From Methylobacterium cerastii (GTDB lineage Bacteria > Pseudomonadota > Alphaproteobacteria > Rhizobiales > Beijerinckiaceae), in assembly GCF_022179125.1 (NCBI RefSeq), contig NZ_BPQG01000011.1:1-64000 (forward strand): DNA of 64,000 nt. The letters run 5' to 3'. The translations under genes and the position numbers were made by a program. Shown one piece after another: positions 27,017 to 37,353 of the stretch (position 1 is its first letter; each line of letters starts with the position of its first letter). The notes beneath the pieces were generated by a model. It did no database searches, was not told where the DNA came from, and saw nothing but the letters and a program-made list of their open reading frames with translations.

Positions 27017-27251
27017 AAACCACGATTTCGCACGGATGTGCAGGGGCGTCGGGTCGCGGTTGCCAAAGGGGGCGGCGATGCCCACCTGCCTGCCTTGACA
27101 GCAGGCGACGGTCCCTCGCAGGTGCGTAGGCCTCCGCTCGTTCCGGTGGCTGCCTCATCCGGGCAGGTTTGGACACGGTCGCGGGCCGCGTGGGCGGTTC
27201 GAATCGTTGGCGCGCGGGCGACCCCGCAGCAGGCAGGAGAAGACGGCTAGC

Positions 27252-28427
27252 ATGCCTTGGAGCAATCAGAGCGGCGGCGGTGGCGGCGGGGGAGGTCCCT
27301 GGGGTCGTGGCGGCGGCGGCAATGGCGGCGGCCCCTGGGGCAGCGGCGGTGGCGGCGGCGGCGGTAAGACGCCCCCCAATCTCGAGGACCTCCTGCGGCG
27401 CGGCCAGGACCGCCTGCGCGGCGTCATGCCTGGCGGCTCGCTCGGCGGCGGCAAGAGCTTCGTGGTGATCGGGGCGCTGGCCGTGGGCCTGTGGCTCGCG
27501 ACGGGCTTTTACACGGTCGCCCCCAACCAGGTCGGCATCGAGACGATCTTCGGCCGCTACGTCGGCTCGAAGGGAGAGGGCCTGCGCTACAACTTCCCCT
27601 ATCCGGTCGGCGGCGTGATCAAGCCGAACGTCGGACAGGTGAACTCGATCCAGGTCGGCTTCCGGTCCGCCGGCGGCGCCCAGGCGCGCACCCGGGACAT
27701 GCCAGACGAGAGCCTGATGCTCACGGGCGACGAGAACATCGTCGACCTCGACTTCGAGGTGCAGTGGCGCGTGAACCCGCTGAAGGCTTCGGACTACGTG
27801 TTCAACCTCCAGAACCCCGAGGGCACGATCAAGGCGATCGCCGAGAGCGCGATGCGCGAGGTCGTGGGCCGCCGCAACATTCAGGCGATCCTGACGAACG
27901 AGCAGTCGAGCGTCGCCCAGGAGGTCAAGGAGATCACCCAGAACGCCCTCGACGAGTACGGCGCCGGCGTCCGCATCGAGGTGGTGCAGCTCGTCAGCGT
28001 CAACCCACCGCCGGAGGTCCGGCCCGCCTTCATCGACGTGAACGCGGCGCAGCAGGACGCCGACACGGCGCAGAACGAGGCGAAGACCTACGCGAGCCGC
28101 GAGGTTCCGCAGGCCCGCGGGCGCGCTTCGCAGATCGTCCAGGCGGCGGAAGCGTACAAGACCAAGGCCACCGCCGACGCGACCGGACAGGCCGCGCGCT
28201 TCGACGAGGTCTACGCCTCCTACAAGACCGCGCCGACGATCAGCCGCGAGCGGATCTTCCTGGAGACGATGGAGAAGGTGCTGGGCTCCGTGAACAAGGT
28301 GATCATCGACCAGGGCGTCGCCGGTTCCGGCGCGACTGGTGCGGCGGGCGTCGTGCCCGTGCTGCCGCTGGCCGAATTCGGGTCCCGCACCCCCGCCCCG
28401 GCGCAGACGAATGGAGCGGCCCGATGA
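27252..28427 (+). CDS. hflK: FtsH protease modulator HflK
   Basis: A 391-residue SPFH/band-7 membrane protein. Residues 1-45 are a Gly-rich cytoplasmic tail, a single membrane helix follows (about 72-92), and the periplasmic band-7 domain covers about 95-290 with a coiled-coil region around AEAYKTKATADATGQAARF. HflK and HflC form a large cage around FtsH and modulate degradation of membrane proteins. ATG 27252 gives the Gly-rich start MPWSNQSGG typical of HflK. It overlaps hflC by four bases (ATGA). Confidence 0.94.
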   Translation: MPWSNQSGGGGGGGGPWGRGGGGNGGGPWGSGGGGGGGKTPPNLEDLLRRGQDRLRGVMPGGSLGGGKSFVVIGALAVGLWLATGFYTVAPNQVGIETIFGRYVGSKGEGLRYNFPYPVGGVIKPNVGQVNSIQVGFRSAGGAQARTRDMPDESLMLTGDENIVDLDFEVQWRVNPLKASDYVFNLQNPEGTIKAIAESAMREVVGRRNIQAILTNEQSSVAQEVKEITQNALDEYGAGVRIEVVQLVSVNPPPEVRPAFIDVNAAQQDADTAQNEAKTYASREVPQARGRASQIVQAAEAYKTKATADATGQAARFDEVYASYKTAPTISRERIFLETMEKVLGSVNKVIIDQGVAGSGATGAAGVVPVLPLAEFGSRTPAPAQTNGAAR

Positions 28428-29380
28428 ACGCACAGGCCATCCGCACCGGCTCGGCGGTCATCGCCGCCGCGCTCGCGCTCGCCTTCTACGCCTCGGTCTT
28501 CACCGTCGGGCAGATGCAGCAGGCCCTGGTGCTCCAGTTCGGCCGCGTCCGCGCCGTCCTGAACCAGACCGGCGAGGACAAGCCGGGACTCTACTTCAAG
28601 CTGCCCTTCGTCGAGAACGTCGTACTGTTCGACAAGCGCGTCCTCGACCTCGACCTGCCGGTACAGACCCTGCTGACGGCCGACCGCCAGAACCTGGAGG
28701 TCGACGCCTTCGCCCGCTACCGCATCATCGACCCGCTGCGGTTCTACCAGTCGGTGAACAACGTCGCGCTGGCCAATCAGCGCTTGGCGAGCTTCACCAA
28801 CTCGTCCCTGCGCAACGTGCTGGCCCGCTCGACCCGCGACGCCATCGTCAAGACCGAGCGCACCCGGTTGATGAACCAGATCCAGGAGGACGTGAACCGT
28901 GAGGCCAAGGCGCTCGGCGTGCAGATCGTCGACTTGCGCATGACCCGCGTGGACCTTCCGGCGCAGAACAGCGTCGCGGTCTACCGCCGGATGAAGACGG
29001 AGCGCGAGCGCGAAGCCGCCGACATCCGCGCCAACGGCGACCAGATCGCCGCGACGATCAAGGCCAAGGCAGACCGCGACGTCACCGTGATCCTCGCCGA
29101 CGCGACGCAGACGGCCGAGAAGCTTCGGGGTCAGGGCGACGCGGACAAGAACCGCATCCTCGCCGAAGCCTTCGGCAAGGACCCGAGCTTCTTCAGCTTC
29201 TACCGCTCGATGCAGGCCTACGAGACCGGGCTGAAGGGCTCCGAGACCCGGCTGGTGATGAGCCCGAATTCGGACTTCTTCCGCTACTTCAGCGATCCGC
29301 AGGGCAAGGCGGCCCAGGGCGGCGCGCCGCGAGGCGCCGACCCGTCCGCGACGACAGGCTCGACCGGCACCGCGCGCTGA
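28424..29380 (+). CDS. hflC: FtsH protease modulator HflC
   Basis: A 318-residue SPFH/band-7 protein with one N-terminal membrane helix (about 7-27) and HflC blocks such as QQALVLQFGRVRAVL, FFSFYRSMQAYE and LVMSPNSDFFRYF near the C-terminus. It pairs with HflK in the FtsH regulatory complex. The start codon overlaps the hflK stop. A perfect 12-bp hairpin (29391-29421) follows, before the degP gene, probably tuning read-through within one operon. Confidence 0.95.
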   Translation: MNAQAIRTGSAVIAAALALAFYASVFTVGQMQQALVLQFGRVRAVLNQTGEDKPGLYFKLPFVENVVLFDKRVLDLDLPVQTLLTADRQNLEVDAFARYRIIDPLRFYQSVNNVALANQRLASFTNSSLRNVLARSTRDAIVKTERTRLMNQIQEDVNREAKALGVQIVDLRMTRVDLPAQNSVAVYRRMKTEREREAADIRANGDQIAATIKAKADRDVTVILADATQTAEKLRGQGDADKNRILAEAFGKDPSFFSFYRSMQAYETGLKGSETRLVMSPNSDFFRYFSDPQGKAAQGGAPRGADPSATTGSTGTAR

Positions 29381-29390
29381 CGATGATGCA

Positions 29391-29421
29391 GGCGGCCCGC
29401 CCTTGAAGCGGGCGGGCCGCC
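29391..29421 (+). other. Strong hairpin between hflC and degP
   Basis: GGCGGCCCGCCC (29391-29402) pairs perfectly with GGGCGGGCCGCC (29410-29421) around a seven-base loop. No T-run follows, so it is not a canonical intrinsic terminator. It may slow polymerase or protect the 3' end of the hflKC message while some transcripts continue into degP. Confidence 0.6.
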
Positions 29422-29511
29422 GACGATCTTGAAAGGTGGCGGACGAACCGCCGGCCGTCCTGACGGTCCATAAGAAGCAGCTCCGGAAACGCGTTCTTGA
29501 AGAGGTCGATC

Positions 29512-31035
29512 ATGTACCCCGTCGCGAGCGCGCCCGCGCATCCCTTCGCCCGGTTCCGCCGCTCAGCGCGAACGGTCGCCGCCGCGATCCTGATCGCGTC
29601 CTCGTCGGTGGCGATGCCAGCCTACGCCAAGGGCCCGGAATCGTTGGCCGACCTCGCGGAGAAGGTGGACGACGCTGTCGTCAACATCTCAGCCTCGACC
29701 ACCGTCGAAGCGCGCCCCGGCAACCGCGCAGGACCGCAGCTGCCGCCGGGCACGCCGTTCGAGGACCTGTTCGAGGAGTTCTTCAACAAGCGCGGCGGAC
29801 GCGGCGGCAACGAGCAGCGCGGCGAGAGCGAGAATCCGCGCCAGCAGCGCAAGTCGAGTTCGCTCGGTTCCGGCTTCATCATCGACGCGTCGGGCATCGT
29901 CGTCACGAACAACCACGTCATCGGCGACGCCAACGACATCCAGGTGATCCTGCACGACGGGACCAAGCTGAAGGCCGAGATCATCGGCAAGGATTCGAAG
30001 ATCGACCTGGCCGTCCTGCGCGTGAAGCCGACGGCGGAGCGGCCGCTCAAGGCGGTGCCCTTCGGCGATTCGGACAAGATGCGCGCCGGCGACTGGGTGA
30101 TCGCGATCGGCAACCCGTTCGGGCTCGGCGGCTCGGTCTCGGCCGGCATCGTCTCGGCGCGGGGGCGCAACATCGAGTCGGGCCCCTACGACAACTACCT
30201 GCAGACCGACGCGGCCATCAACAAGGGCAATTCCGGCGGCCCGCTGTTCAACATGGACGGCGAGGTGATCGGCATCAACACGGCGATCCTGTCGCCGACC
30301 GGCGGCTCCGTCGGCATCGGCTTCGCCGTCCCGTCGAGCTCGGCCAAGCCGGTGATCGACCAGCTTCGCGAGTTCGGCGAGGTCCGCCGCGGCTGGCTCG
30401 GCGTGCGCATCCAAAACGTGGACGACGCCACCGCCGAGGCGCTGGGGCTCAAGGGAGGCGCCAAGGGCGCCCTGGTGGCCGGAGTCGACGAGAAGGGCCC
30501 GGCCAAGACCTCGGGTCTCGAAGTCGGCGACGTGATCGTCAAGTTCAACGGTACGCCGGTGAAGGCCTCGAGCGACCTGCCGCGCATCGTCGCCTCGACG
30601 CCAGTCGGGCAGAAGGTCGACGTCGTGGTCGTCCGCAAGGGCGAGGAGAGCACGAAGTCGGTCACGCTCGGCCGCCTGGAGGACAGCGACAAGCCTCAGC
30701 TCGCCAACCTGCGCCAGCCGGAGCCCGAGAATGCGACCCGCCAAGCACTTGGCCTCAATCTGTCGGGCCTCACCGACGAGCTTCGGCGCAAGTACAACAT
30801 CAAGGACGGCGTGAAGGGCGTGGTCGTCACCCGGGTCGACCCGAACTCGACGGCGGCCGACAAGCGCATCCAGCCCGGGGAGGTGATCGTCGAGGTCGGC
30901 CAGGAAGCAGTCAACACGCCCGCCGACGTGACCAAGCGCGTCGAAGCCCTGCGGAAGGACGCTCGCAAGTCCGTCCTGCTGCTGGTGGCGAGCGCCACCG
31001 GCGACGTGCGGTTCGTGGCGATCGGCCTCGACTGA
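29512..31035 (+). CDS. degP: Do-family periplasmic serine endoprotease (DegP/DegQ type)
   Basis: A 507-residue periplasmic protease with a signal peptide (1-39, cleavage after AYA). The trypsin-like domain has the triad H135 (TNNHVIG), D165 (SKIDLAVLR) and S241 (NKGNSGGPLF). Two PDZ domains follow (about 270-365 and 395-500). It degrades misfolded envelope proteins. AGAGG at about 29500 lies 7 bases before ATG 29512, which also gives the best signal peptide. It is downstream of hflK-hflC, the usual alphaproteobacterial order, joining two arms of membrane protein quality control. Confidence 0.95.
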   Translation: MYPVASAPAHPFARFRRSARTVAAAILIASSSVAMPAYAKGPESLADLAEKVDDAVVNISASTTVEARPGNRAGPQLPPGTPFEDLFEEFFNKRGGRGGNEQRGESENPRQQRKSSSLGSGFIIDASGIVVTNNHVIGDANDIQVILHDGTKLKAEIIGKDSKIDLAVLRVKPTAERPLKAVPFGDSDKMRAGDWVIAIGNPFGLGGSVSAGIVSARGRNIESGPYDNYLQTDAAINKGNSGGPLFNMDGEVIGINTAILSPTGGSVGIGFAVPSSSAKPVIDQLREFGEVRRGWLGVRIQNVDDATAEALGLKGGAKGALVAGVDEKGPAKTSGLEVGDVIVKFNGTPVKASSDLPRIVASTPVGQKVDVVVVRKGEESTKSVTLGRLEDSDKPQLANLRQPEPENATRQALGLNLSGLTDELRRKYNIKDGVKGVVVTRVDPNSTAADKRIQPGEVIVEVGQEAVNTPADVTKRVEALRKDARKSVLLLVASATGDVRFVAIGLD

Positions 31036-31063
31036 TCGACCGCTGAGGCGACCGCGACACCTG

Positions 31064-31095
31064 ACGCCGCCGCCCATTCCGAGCGGCGGCGTTCT
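31064..31095 (+). terminator. Probable terminator after degP
   Basis: ACGCCGCCGC (31064-31073) pairs with GCGGCGGCGT (31083-31092) around a nine-base loop, followed by a short T-containing tail (TCTCGTT). It lies 29 bp after the degP stop. The T-run is weak, so efficiency is uncertain. Confidence 0.65.
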
Positions 31096-31195
31096 CGTTC
31101 GTGGCGGATGGGAACACGCTGACGCCTTGCATGCGCGGACCGAACCGGTCGCCCTCCGTTTCCGATGAGAGCCCGTGCGCGAGGCAGCCGACCCC

Positions 31196-31528
31196 GTGAA
31201 TGCCGTCGCCTTCGATACGCTGAAGTTCGCGCGCAGCCTGCGTGAGAAGGCGCACCTCACGCCGGAGCAGGCTGAGGGGATGCCCGACGCCATGCCCGAG
31301 GTGTTCGCCAGCGGTATCCCCACCAAGGGTGACATCGTGGACGTCCGGCACGACATCGAAGCGCTTCGGATCGTGACGAAGGCCGACATCGAAGCTCTGC
31401 GCCTCTCGGCCCGCGCGGACATCGCCACGGCGAAATCCGACATCATCGAGTCGATGTTCGGGATGATCGGGTTTCAGACCGTCGCGATCCTCGGGGCGGT
31501 CGTCGCGCTCGTCCGCAGCCTGCACTGA
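31196..31528 (+). CDS. DUF1640/CCDC90-like coiled-coil membrane protein
   Basis: A protein of about 110 residues beginning MNAVAFDTLKFARSLREKAH from GTG 31196; an earlier GTG at 31175 would add seven residues. An amphipathic coiled coil (about 40-85, repeating DIEALR-type units) is followed by one hydrophobic helix near the C-terminus (about 86-106). This matches the DUF1640/CCDC90 family, whose mitochondrial relatives include the MCU regulator MCUR1; bacterial function is unknown. It sits downstream of the degP terminator and converges on serB with only 6 bp between the stops. Confidence 0.72.
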   Translation: MNAVAFDTLKFARSLREKAHLTPEQAEGMPDAMPEVFASGIPTKGDIVDVRHDIEALRIVTKADIEALRLSARADIATAKSDIIESMFGMIGFQTVAILGAVVALVRSLH

Positions 31529-31534
31529 TGACGG

Positions 31535-32431
<897 letters not shown>

Positions 32432-32447
32432 CGGAGCCGACGATTTC

Positions 32448-33374
32448 GTGTTGCCGCTTTCAAATGCGTCGTCGCAGGGGCGGCCGGAGGCGATCCTCAT
32501 TGCAGGGCCGACCGCCTCGGGCAAGTCGGCGCTCGCGACGGCGCTGGCGCTTCGTCAGGGCGGGGTCGTCGTCAACACCGACTCGATGCAGGTCTACGCC
32601 GACCTTCGCGTGCTCTCGGCCCGGCCGGATCGCGTCGAGGAGGCGCGCGTCGCGCATCGTCTGTACGGACACGTCGACGGCGCAGTGAACTACTCCGCCG
32701 GGCATTTCGCGCGGGACTCCGCGGCCCTGCTGGCAGACCTCGACGGGCGGCTACCCATCTTCGTCGGCGGGACCGGCCTGTACTTCCGCAGCCTGGAGGA
32801 AGGCCTCTCGGACCTGCCGCCGGTGCCGGACGCGGTGCGCACAGCGATCCGCTCCGCCTGCGAGGGTCGGCCGACCGAGGCGCTGCATGCCGACCTCGCC
32901 GTACGCGACCCGGCCGGCGCCGCCCGGCTGCGGCCGAGCGACCGCGCCCGGGTGATGCGCGCGCTCGAGATTCACGCCGCCACCGGCCGGCCGATCGATG
33001 CGTTCCACGGCCAGCGCGTGCCAGGCCCGCTTGCGGGACGAAGGCTGCAGAAGATCTTCCTGGCACCCGAGCGGGACGAGCTGCGCGCCCGGATCGACCT
33101 GCGCTTCCGCGCGATGACCGACCGGGGCGCCCTCGACGAGGTCGCGGCACTTCACGAACGCCGCCTCGACCCGCTGCTGCCGGTGATGCGCGCGCACGGG
33201 GTGCCCGGGCTGATCGCCCACCTCGATGGCGCGATCGGGCTCGAGGAGGCGATCGTGCGCGGGCAGGCCGACACCCGCCGCTACGCCAAGCGCCAGTTCA
33301 CCTGGTTTCGCCACCAGATGGGTGCGGACTGGCGCTGGCTCTCGCCCGAGGCGGCGATGGCCGAGCTGGCCTGA
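32448..33374 (+). CDS. miaA: tRNA dimethylallyltransferase MiaA
   Basis: A 308-residue enzyme that isopentenylates A37 of tRNAs reading UNN codons. The P-loop GPTASGKS at 20-27, the [18 protein letters not shown] block, the [13 protein letters not shown] segment and the C-terminal [15 protein letters not shown] region are diagnostic. I propose GTG 32448 as the start because nothing upstream in frame resembles MiaA. GGAG at 32433-32436 lies 11 bases ahead. The gene is divergent from serB, with 16 bp between start codons, and convergent with the dehydrogenase at 33381. Confidence 0.93.
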   Translation: MLPLSNASSQGRPEAILIAGPTASGKSALATALALRQGGVVVNTDSMQVYADLRVLSARPDRVEEARVAHRLYGHVDGAVNYSAGHFARDSAALLADLDGRLPIFVGGTGLYFRSLEEGLSDLPPVPDAVRTAIRSACEGRPTEALHADLAVRDPAGAARLRPSDRARVMRALEIHAATGRPIDAFHGQRVPGPLAGRRLQKIFLAPERDELRARIDLRFRAMTDRGALDEVAALHERRLDPLLPVMRAHGVPGLIAHLDGAIGLEEAIVRGQADTRRYAKRQFTWFRHQMGADWRWLSPEAAMAELA

Positions 33375-33380
33375 GGCCTT

Positions 33381-34247
33381 TTACCGTTCCAGGCGCGCGA
33401 CGAGGCTCGACGTGTCCCAGCGGTTGCCGCCCATGGCCTGCACCTCGGCGTAGAACTGATCGACGAGGGCCGAGACCGGGAGCTTGGCACCGTTGCGACG
33501 TGCCTCGTCGAGGAGGATGCCGAGATCCTTGCGCATCCAGTCGACCGCGAATCCGAAGTCGAACTTGCCCGCGTTCATCGTCGCGCCGCGGTTCTCCATC
33601 TGCCAAGAGCCGGCCGCCCCCTTCGAGATCACCGAGAGCACCGCCTCCACGTCGAGCCCGGCCTTCTTGGCGAAGTGCACGCCCTCGGACAGCCCCTGGA
33701 CCAGCCCGGCGATGCAGATCTGGTTGACCATCTTGGTAAGCTGGCCGGAGCCGACCGGACCCATCAGCCGGCAGGCCCGCGCGTAGGCGCCGATCGCGCC
33801 CTCGACCGTGTCGTAGGTCGCCTGCTCGCCGCCGCACATCACGGTGAGCACACCATTCTCGGCGCCGGCTTGGCCGCCGGAGACCGGGGCGTCGACGAAG
33901 CCGACACCCGCTTCGGTGGCCGCCTCGGCGAGTTCGCGCGCCACCTCGGCCGAGGCGGTGGTGTGATCGACGAAGATCGCGCCCGGCTTCATGCCGGCGA
34001 GCGCGCCGTCCGGCCCGAGCACGACGCCGCGGAGGTCGTCGTCGTTGCCGACGCAGGCGAACACGATCTCGGCGCCCTCGGCCGCCGCGCGGGGCGTCGG
34101 CGCGTGCGCGCCGCCGTTGGCCGCCACCCACGCCTCCGCCTTGGCGGCGGTGCGGTTGTAGACGGTGACCGAATGGCCCTTCTTGGCCAGATGCCCGGCC
34201 ATCGGGGCGCCCATGACGCCGAGCCCCAGGAACGCGACCTTCGCCAT
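33381..34247 (-). CDS. Beta-hydroxyacid dehydrogenase (3-hydroxyisobutyrate dehydrogenase family)
   Basis: A protein of about 288 residues with the N-terminal Rossmann motif GLGVMGAPMAGHL, the VDHTTASAEVARE segment, the substrate-binding DAPVSGGQAGAENG signature and a catalytic lysine region GSGQLTKMVNQICIAGLVQG. The family includes 3-hydroxyisobutyrate, tartronate semialdehyde and glyoxylate/succinic-semialdehyde reductases; the substrate cannot be fixed here. The start is ATG 34247 (GGAG 7 bases upstream) or the preceding ATG 34250. Three 15-bp direct repeats lie immediately upstream. Confidence 0.88.
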   Translation of the reverse strand: MAKVAFLGLGVMGAPMAGHLAKKGHSVTVYNRTAAKAEAWVAANGGAHAPTPRAAAEGAEIVFACVGNDDDLRGVVLGPDGALAGMKPGAIFVDHTTASAEVARELAEAATEAGVGFVDAPVSGGQAGAENGVLTVMCGGEQATYDTVEGAIGAYARACRLMGPVGSGQLTKMVNQICIAGLVQGLSEGVHFAKKAGLDVEAVLSVISKGAAGSWQMENRGATMNAGKFDFGFAVDWMRKDLGILLDEARRNGAKLPVSALVDQFYAEVQAMGGNRWDTSSLVARLER

Positions 34248-34258
34248 CATCCGTCTCC

Positions 34259-34303
34259 GTTTCGTGTCGTGCGGTTTCGTGTGGTGCAGTTTCGTGTGGT
34301 GTG
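34259..34303. repeat. Three tandem 15-bp repeats upstream of the dehydrogenase
   Basis: Three consecutive units, GTTTCGTGTCGTGCG (34259-34273), GTTTCGTGTGGTGCA (34274-34288) and GTTTCGTGTGGTGTG (34289-34303), start 12 bp before the start codon of the minus-strand dehydrogenase gene. They occupy the 5' leader, where they could affect translation or act as an operator. The number of units may vary between strains. Confidence 0.75.
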
Positions 34304-34485
34304 TGTGCGGTCTAGGTATCGCGCGTCGCAGCGTCAAACGATGAGCGCACAGGTGGTGCGACGCGTCGCGACAACGCGGCGCGGGTGTCGACTCGACCGA
34401 GGGAGGGGGATTTTCCTCGCTCGAAAAGTACGGCATCACCGCGCATGATCGTCGGCCGTTCAGAGCCGGCTTCGGGAGCGGAACG

Positions 34486-36543
34486 ATGGGCGCGATCGGT
34501 AGGCACGGCCCCTGGGCCCTGGTCGGAGCATTGGGGGCGGCGGCGCTCGCCATCGTCGCCGTCGAGCGCGGCGAGGCGGTGAACGCCCTCTGGCTCGTCG
34601 TCGCGGCGATCTGCGTCTACCTCATCGCCTACCGCTACTACGCGCTGTTCATCGCCGAGAAGGTGATGCGCCTCGACGCGAAGCGCGAGACGCCGGCCGT
34701 CCGCCACAACGACGGGCTCGACTACGTCCCGACCAACAAGAGCGTGCTGTTCGGCCACCACTTCGCGGCGATCGCCGGCGCCGGCCCCCTCGTCGGCCCG
34801 GTGCTCGCGGCGCAGATGGGCTACCTGCCGGGGCTGCTCTGGATCCTCGCTGGCGTCGTGCTCGCCGGCGCGGTGCAGGACTTCCTGGTCCTGTTCGTGT
34901 CGATGCGCCGCGACGGCCGCTCGCTCGGCGAGCTGATCCGCACCGAGCTCGGCACCATCCCGGGCGTCATCGCGCTGCTCGGCACCTTCCTGATCATGGT
35001 GATCCTGCTCGCCGTGCTGGCGCTCATCGTCGTCAAGGCGCTGGCGGAGAGCCCGTGGGGCACCTTCACCGTGATGTCGACGATCCCGATCGCGATGCTG
35101 ATGGGCGTATACACCCGCACCATCCGCCCCGGCCGGATCGGCGAGGTCTCGATCCTCGGCTTCGTCCTGCTGATGGCGGCGATCTTCGGCGGCGGCGCGA
35201 TCGCCGACAGCCCGGTCTGGGGCCCGGCCTTCACCTTCACCGGCACGCAGCTCTGCTGGATGCTGATCGGCTACGGCTTCGTCGCCTCGATCCTGCCGGT
35301 CTGGCTGCTGCTCGCCCCGCGCGACTACCTCTCGACCTTCCTCAAGATCGGGACCATCGCGGGCCTCGCGCTGGGCATCGCCTTCGTCGCCCCGCACATG
35401 CAGATGCCGGCGGTGACGAAGTTCGTGGACGGCACCGGTCCGGTCTGGGCCGGCCAGCTCTTCCCGTTCCTGTTCATCACCATCGCCTGCGGCTCGGTCT
35501 CGGGCTTCCACGCCCTGATCGCGTCGGGCACCACGCCGAAGCTGATCGCCAGCGAGGCCGACGCGCGCTTCATCGGCTACGGCGGCATGCTGATGGAGAG
35601 CTTCGTCGCAGTGATGGCGCTGGTCTCGGCCACGGTCATCGACCCGGGCGTGTACTTCACCATGAATTCGCCGGTGGCGCTCCTCGGCACGACGCCGGAG
35701 ACGGCGGCCGCCGCGGTGACCAAGCTCGGCTTCGCGACGACGCCGGAGGTCATCGTCCAGACCGCCAAGGACGTCGGCGAGCACACCATCATCGCACGCG
35801 CCGGCGGCGCGCCGACGCTGGCCGTCGGCATGGCGCACATCATCTCCAGCGCCGTCGGCGGCAAGGGCATGATGGCGTTCTGGTACCACTTCGCCATCCT
35901 GTTCGAGGCGCTGTTCATCCTCACCGCGGTCGACGCCGGGACGCGCGCGTGCCGCTTCATGGTGCAGGACCTCGTCGGCCTCGCGGTGCCGGCGTTCAAG
36001 CAGACCAACGCCTGGGTTCCGAGCATCCTGGCCACCGCCATCGCGGTCGGCGCCTGGGGCTATTTCCTTTACCAGGGCGTCACCGACCCGCTCGGCGGCA
36101 TCAACACCCTGTGGCCGCTGTTCGGCATCTCGAACCAGATGCTGGCCGCCGTCGCGCTGACGCTCTGCACGGTGGTGATCTTCAAGATGAAGCGCGAGCG
36201 CTACGCGTTCGTGACGATCATCCCGACCGCGTGGCTGTGCATCTGCACCCTCACCGCCGGCTGGCAGAAGATCTTCTCCGCCGACCCGAAGATCGGCTTC
36301 CTCGCCCACGCCGAGCGCTACGCGGGCGCGATCGCAGAGGGCAAGGTGCTGGCACCGGCCAAGGACCTCGGCCAGATGAGCCAGATCGTGCTGAACGACC
36401 GGATCGACACGGTGCTGGCCGCCCTGTTCATCGGCCTCGTCGTGGCGATCGCCGGCTTCGGCATCGCCGCCTGCCTGAAGGCGCTCCGCTCCGACCGCTG
36501 GACCGCGATCGAGAGCGAAGCCCGCATCGTCGCGGCGGAGTAG
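34486..36543 (+). CDS. cstA: Carbon starvation protein CstA (peptide/pyruvate transporter family)
   Basis: A 685-residue membrane protein with about 16-18 transmembrane segments, matching the CstA family in length and sequence, for example HFAAIAGAGPLVGPVLAAQMG and HTIIARAGGAPTLAVGMAHI. In E. coli CstA takes up peptides and pyruvate during carbon starvation. ATG 34486 begins a plain MGAIGRHGPW leader. The small YbdD-type gene follows 4 bp downstream, the usual pairing; YbdD is needed for CstA/BtsT activity in E. coli. Confidence 0.94.
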   Translation: MGAIGRHGPWALVGALGAAALAIVAVERGEAVNALWLVVAAICVYLIAYRYYALFIAEKVMRLDAKRETPAVRHNDGLDYVPTNKSVLFGHHFAAIAGAGPLVGPVLAAQMGYLPGLLWILAGVVLAGAVQDFLVLFVSMRRDGRSLGELIRTELGTIPGVIALLGTFLIMVILLAVLALIVVKALAESPWGTFTVMSTIPIAMLMGVYTRTIRPGRIGEVSILGFVLLMAAIFGGGAIADSPVWGPAFTFTGTQLCWMLIGYGFVASILPVWLLLAPRDYLSTFLKIGTIAGLALGIAFVAPHMQMPAVTKFVDGTGPVWAGQLFPFLFITIACGSVSGFHALIASGTTPKLIASEADARFIGYGGMLMESFVAVMALVSATVIDPGVYFTMNSPVALLGTTPETAAAAVTKLGFATTPEVIVQTAKDVGEHTIIARAGGAPTLAVGMAHIISSAVGGKGMMAFWYHFAILFEALFILTAVDAGTRACRFMVQDLVGLAVPAFKQTNAWVPSILATAIAVGAWGYFLYQGVTDPLGGINTLWPLFGISNQMLAAVALTLCTVVIFKMKRERYAFVTIIPTAWLCICTLTAGWQKIFSADPKIGFLAHAERYAGAIAEGKVLAPAKDLGQMSQIVLNDRIDTVLAALFIGLVVAIAGFGIAACLKALRSDRWTAIESEARIVAAE

Positions 36544-36547
36544 GCCG

Positions 36548-36772
36548 GTGGACGCCGCCTCGCAGAGCCTGCGCGACCGCTGGAAGGCATTGTCGAAATG
36601 CGTCTGCGACGGGGCGCGGCTGATGGTCGGGCAGGGCGACTATGCGGCCTACGCCGCGCACGTCGCACGCACCCATCCCGACCAGGCGCCGATGAGCGAG
36701 GTCGAGTTCTTCCGCCATCGGGAGAACGCCCGCTTCGGCGTCGGCAACACCAGCGGGTTCCGCTGCTGTTGA
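36548..36772 (+). CDS. YbdD/YjiX-family small protein
   Basis: A 74-residue protein with the family core GDYAAYAAHVARTHPDQAPMSEVEFFRHRENARFG shortened here to the key parts GQGDYAAYAAH and MSEVEFFR, ending in a Cys-Cys tail. GTG 36548 lies 4 bp after the cstA stop, with a GGAG inside the cstA 3' end serving as ribosome-binding site. YbdD/YjiX proteins work with the adjacent CstA-type transporter, so it belongs to the same operon. Confidence 0.9.
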   Translation: MDAASQSLRDRWKALSKCVCDGARLMVGQGDYAAYAAHVARTHPDQAPMSEVEFFRHRENARFGVGNTSGFRCC

Positions 36773-36884
36773 CCGTGCGGTGCGTTCGAAGATCGATCGA
36801 TCGAGGATGCGGCCCGGTCGCGGGACGTAAAACGCTTGACTTGGAGAGGGCGTTTCCCGTGAGTCGGGCGAACGCGAGGTAGGC

Positions 36885-37319
36885 ATGAGCATCTTCCAGG
36901 ACGCCATTCTGCGGTTCGGCCGGACGATCATGTCCTATGCCGGCGACGGCCTGTTCCTGCAGGCCGCGGTCTCGGCCGCCGCCAACGTGACGATCGCCGA
37001 CGGCGACGTCGACGAGGAGGAGGTCGAGTCGGCGATCTCGGGGATGCGGGCCAACCCGATCCTCCAGAAGTCGTACGACACGCTGCGGATCGAGCAGGAG
37101 CTCTACGAGGGCATCGCCCGCGCCAAGACCCGGGCCGGGCGGATCGAGAACCTGCGTCACGTCGCGGCCGTCGCCGACCGGCCGCTCGACCAGCGCCAGG
37201 ACATCTTCCTGATCGCCGCCGACGTCGCCGACTTCGGCGGCATCAGCGAGGTCGAGCACAAGGCCCTCGACGAGATCGCCGCCGCCCTCCAGGTCGAGAA
37301 GTCCGCGCTGCTGCGCTGA
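36885..37319 (+). CDS. TerB-family tellurite resistance-like protein
   Basis: A 144-residue all-helical protein with the acidic TerB core IADGDVDEEEVESAI near residues 38-52 and a second acidic site near DFGGISEVEHKAL. TerB folds bind divalent cations and are tied to envelope stress, tellurite and phage defence complexes, but the precise role here is unknown. GAGG lies 6 bases before the ATG. The DUF898 and M48 genes follow on the same strand (34-bp gap, then overlap), suggesting a three-gene membrane-associated unit. Confidence 0.85.
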   Translation: MSIFQDAILRFGRTIMSYAGDGLFLQAAVSAAANVTIADGDVDEEEVESAISGMRANPILQKSYDTLRIEQELYEGIARAKTRAGRIENLRHVAAVADRPLDQRQDIFLIAADVADFGGISEVEHKALDEIAAALQVEKSALLR

Positions 37320-37353
37320 CCACGCGTCCACCGCAGGCTGAGGAGGGGGACCG

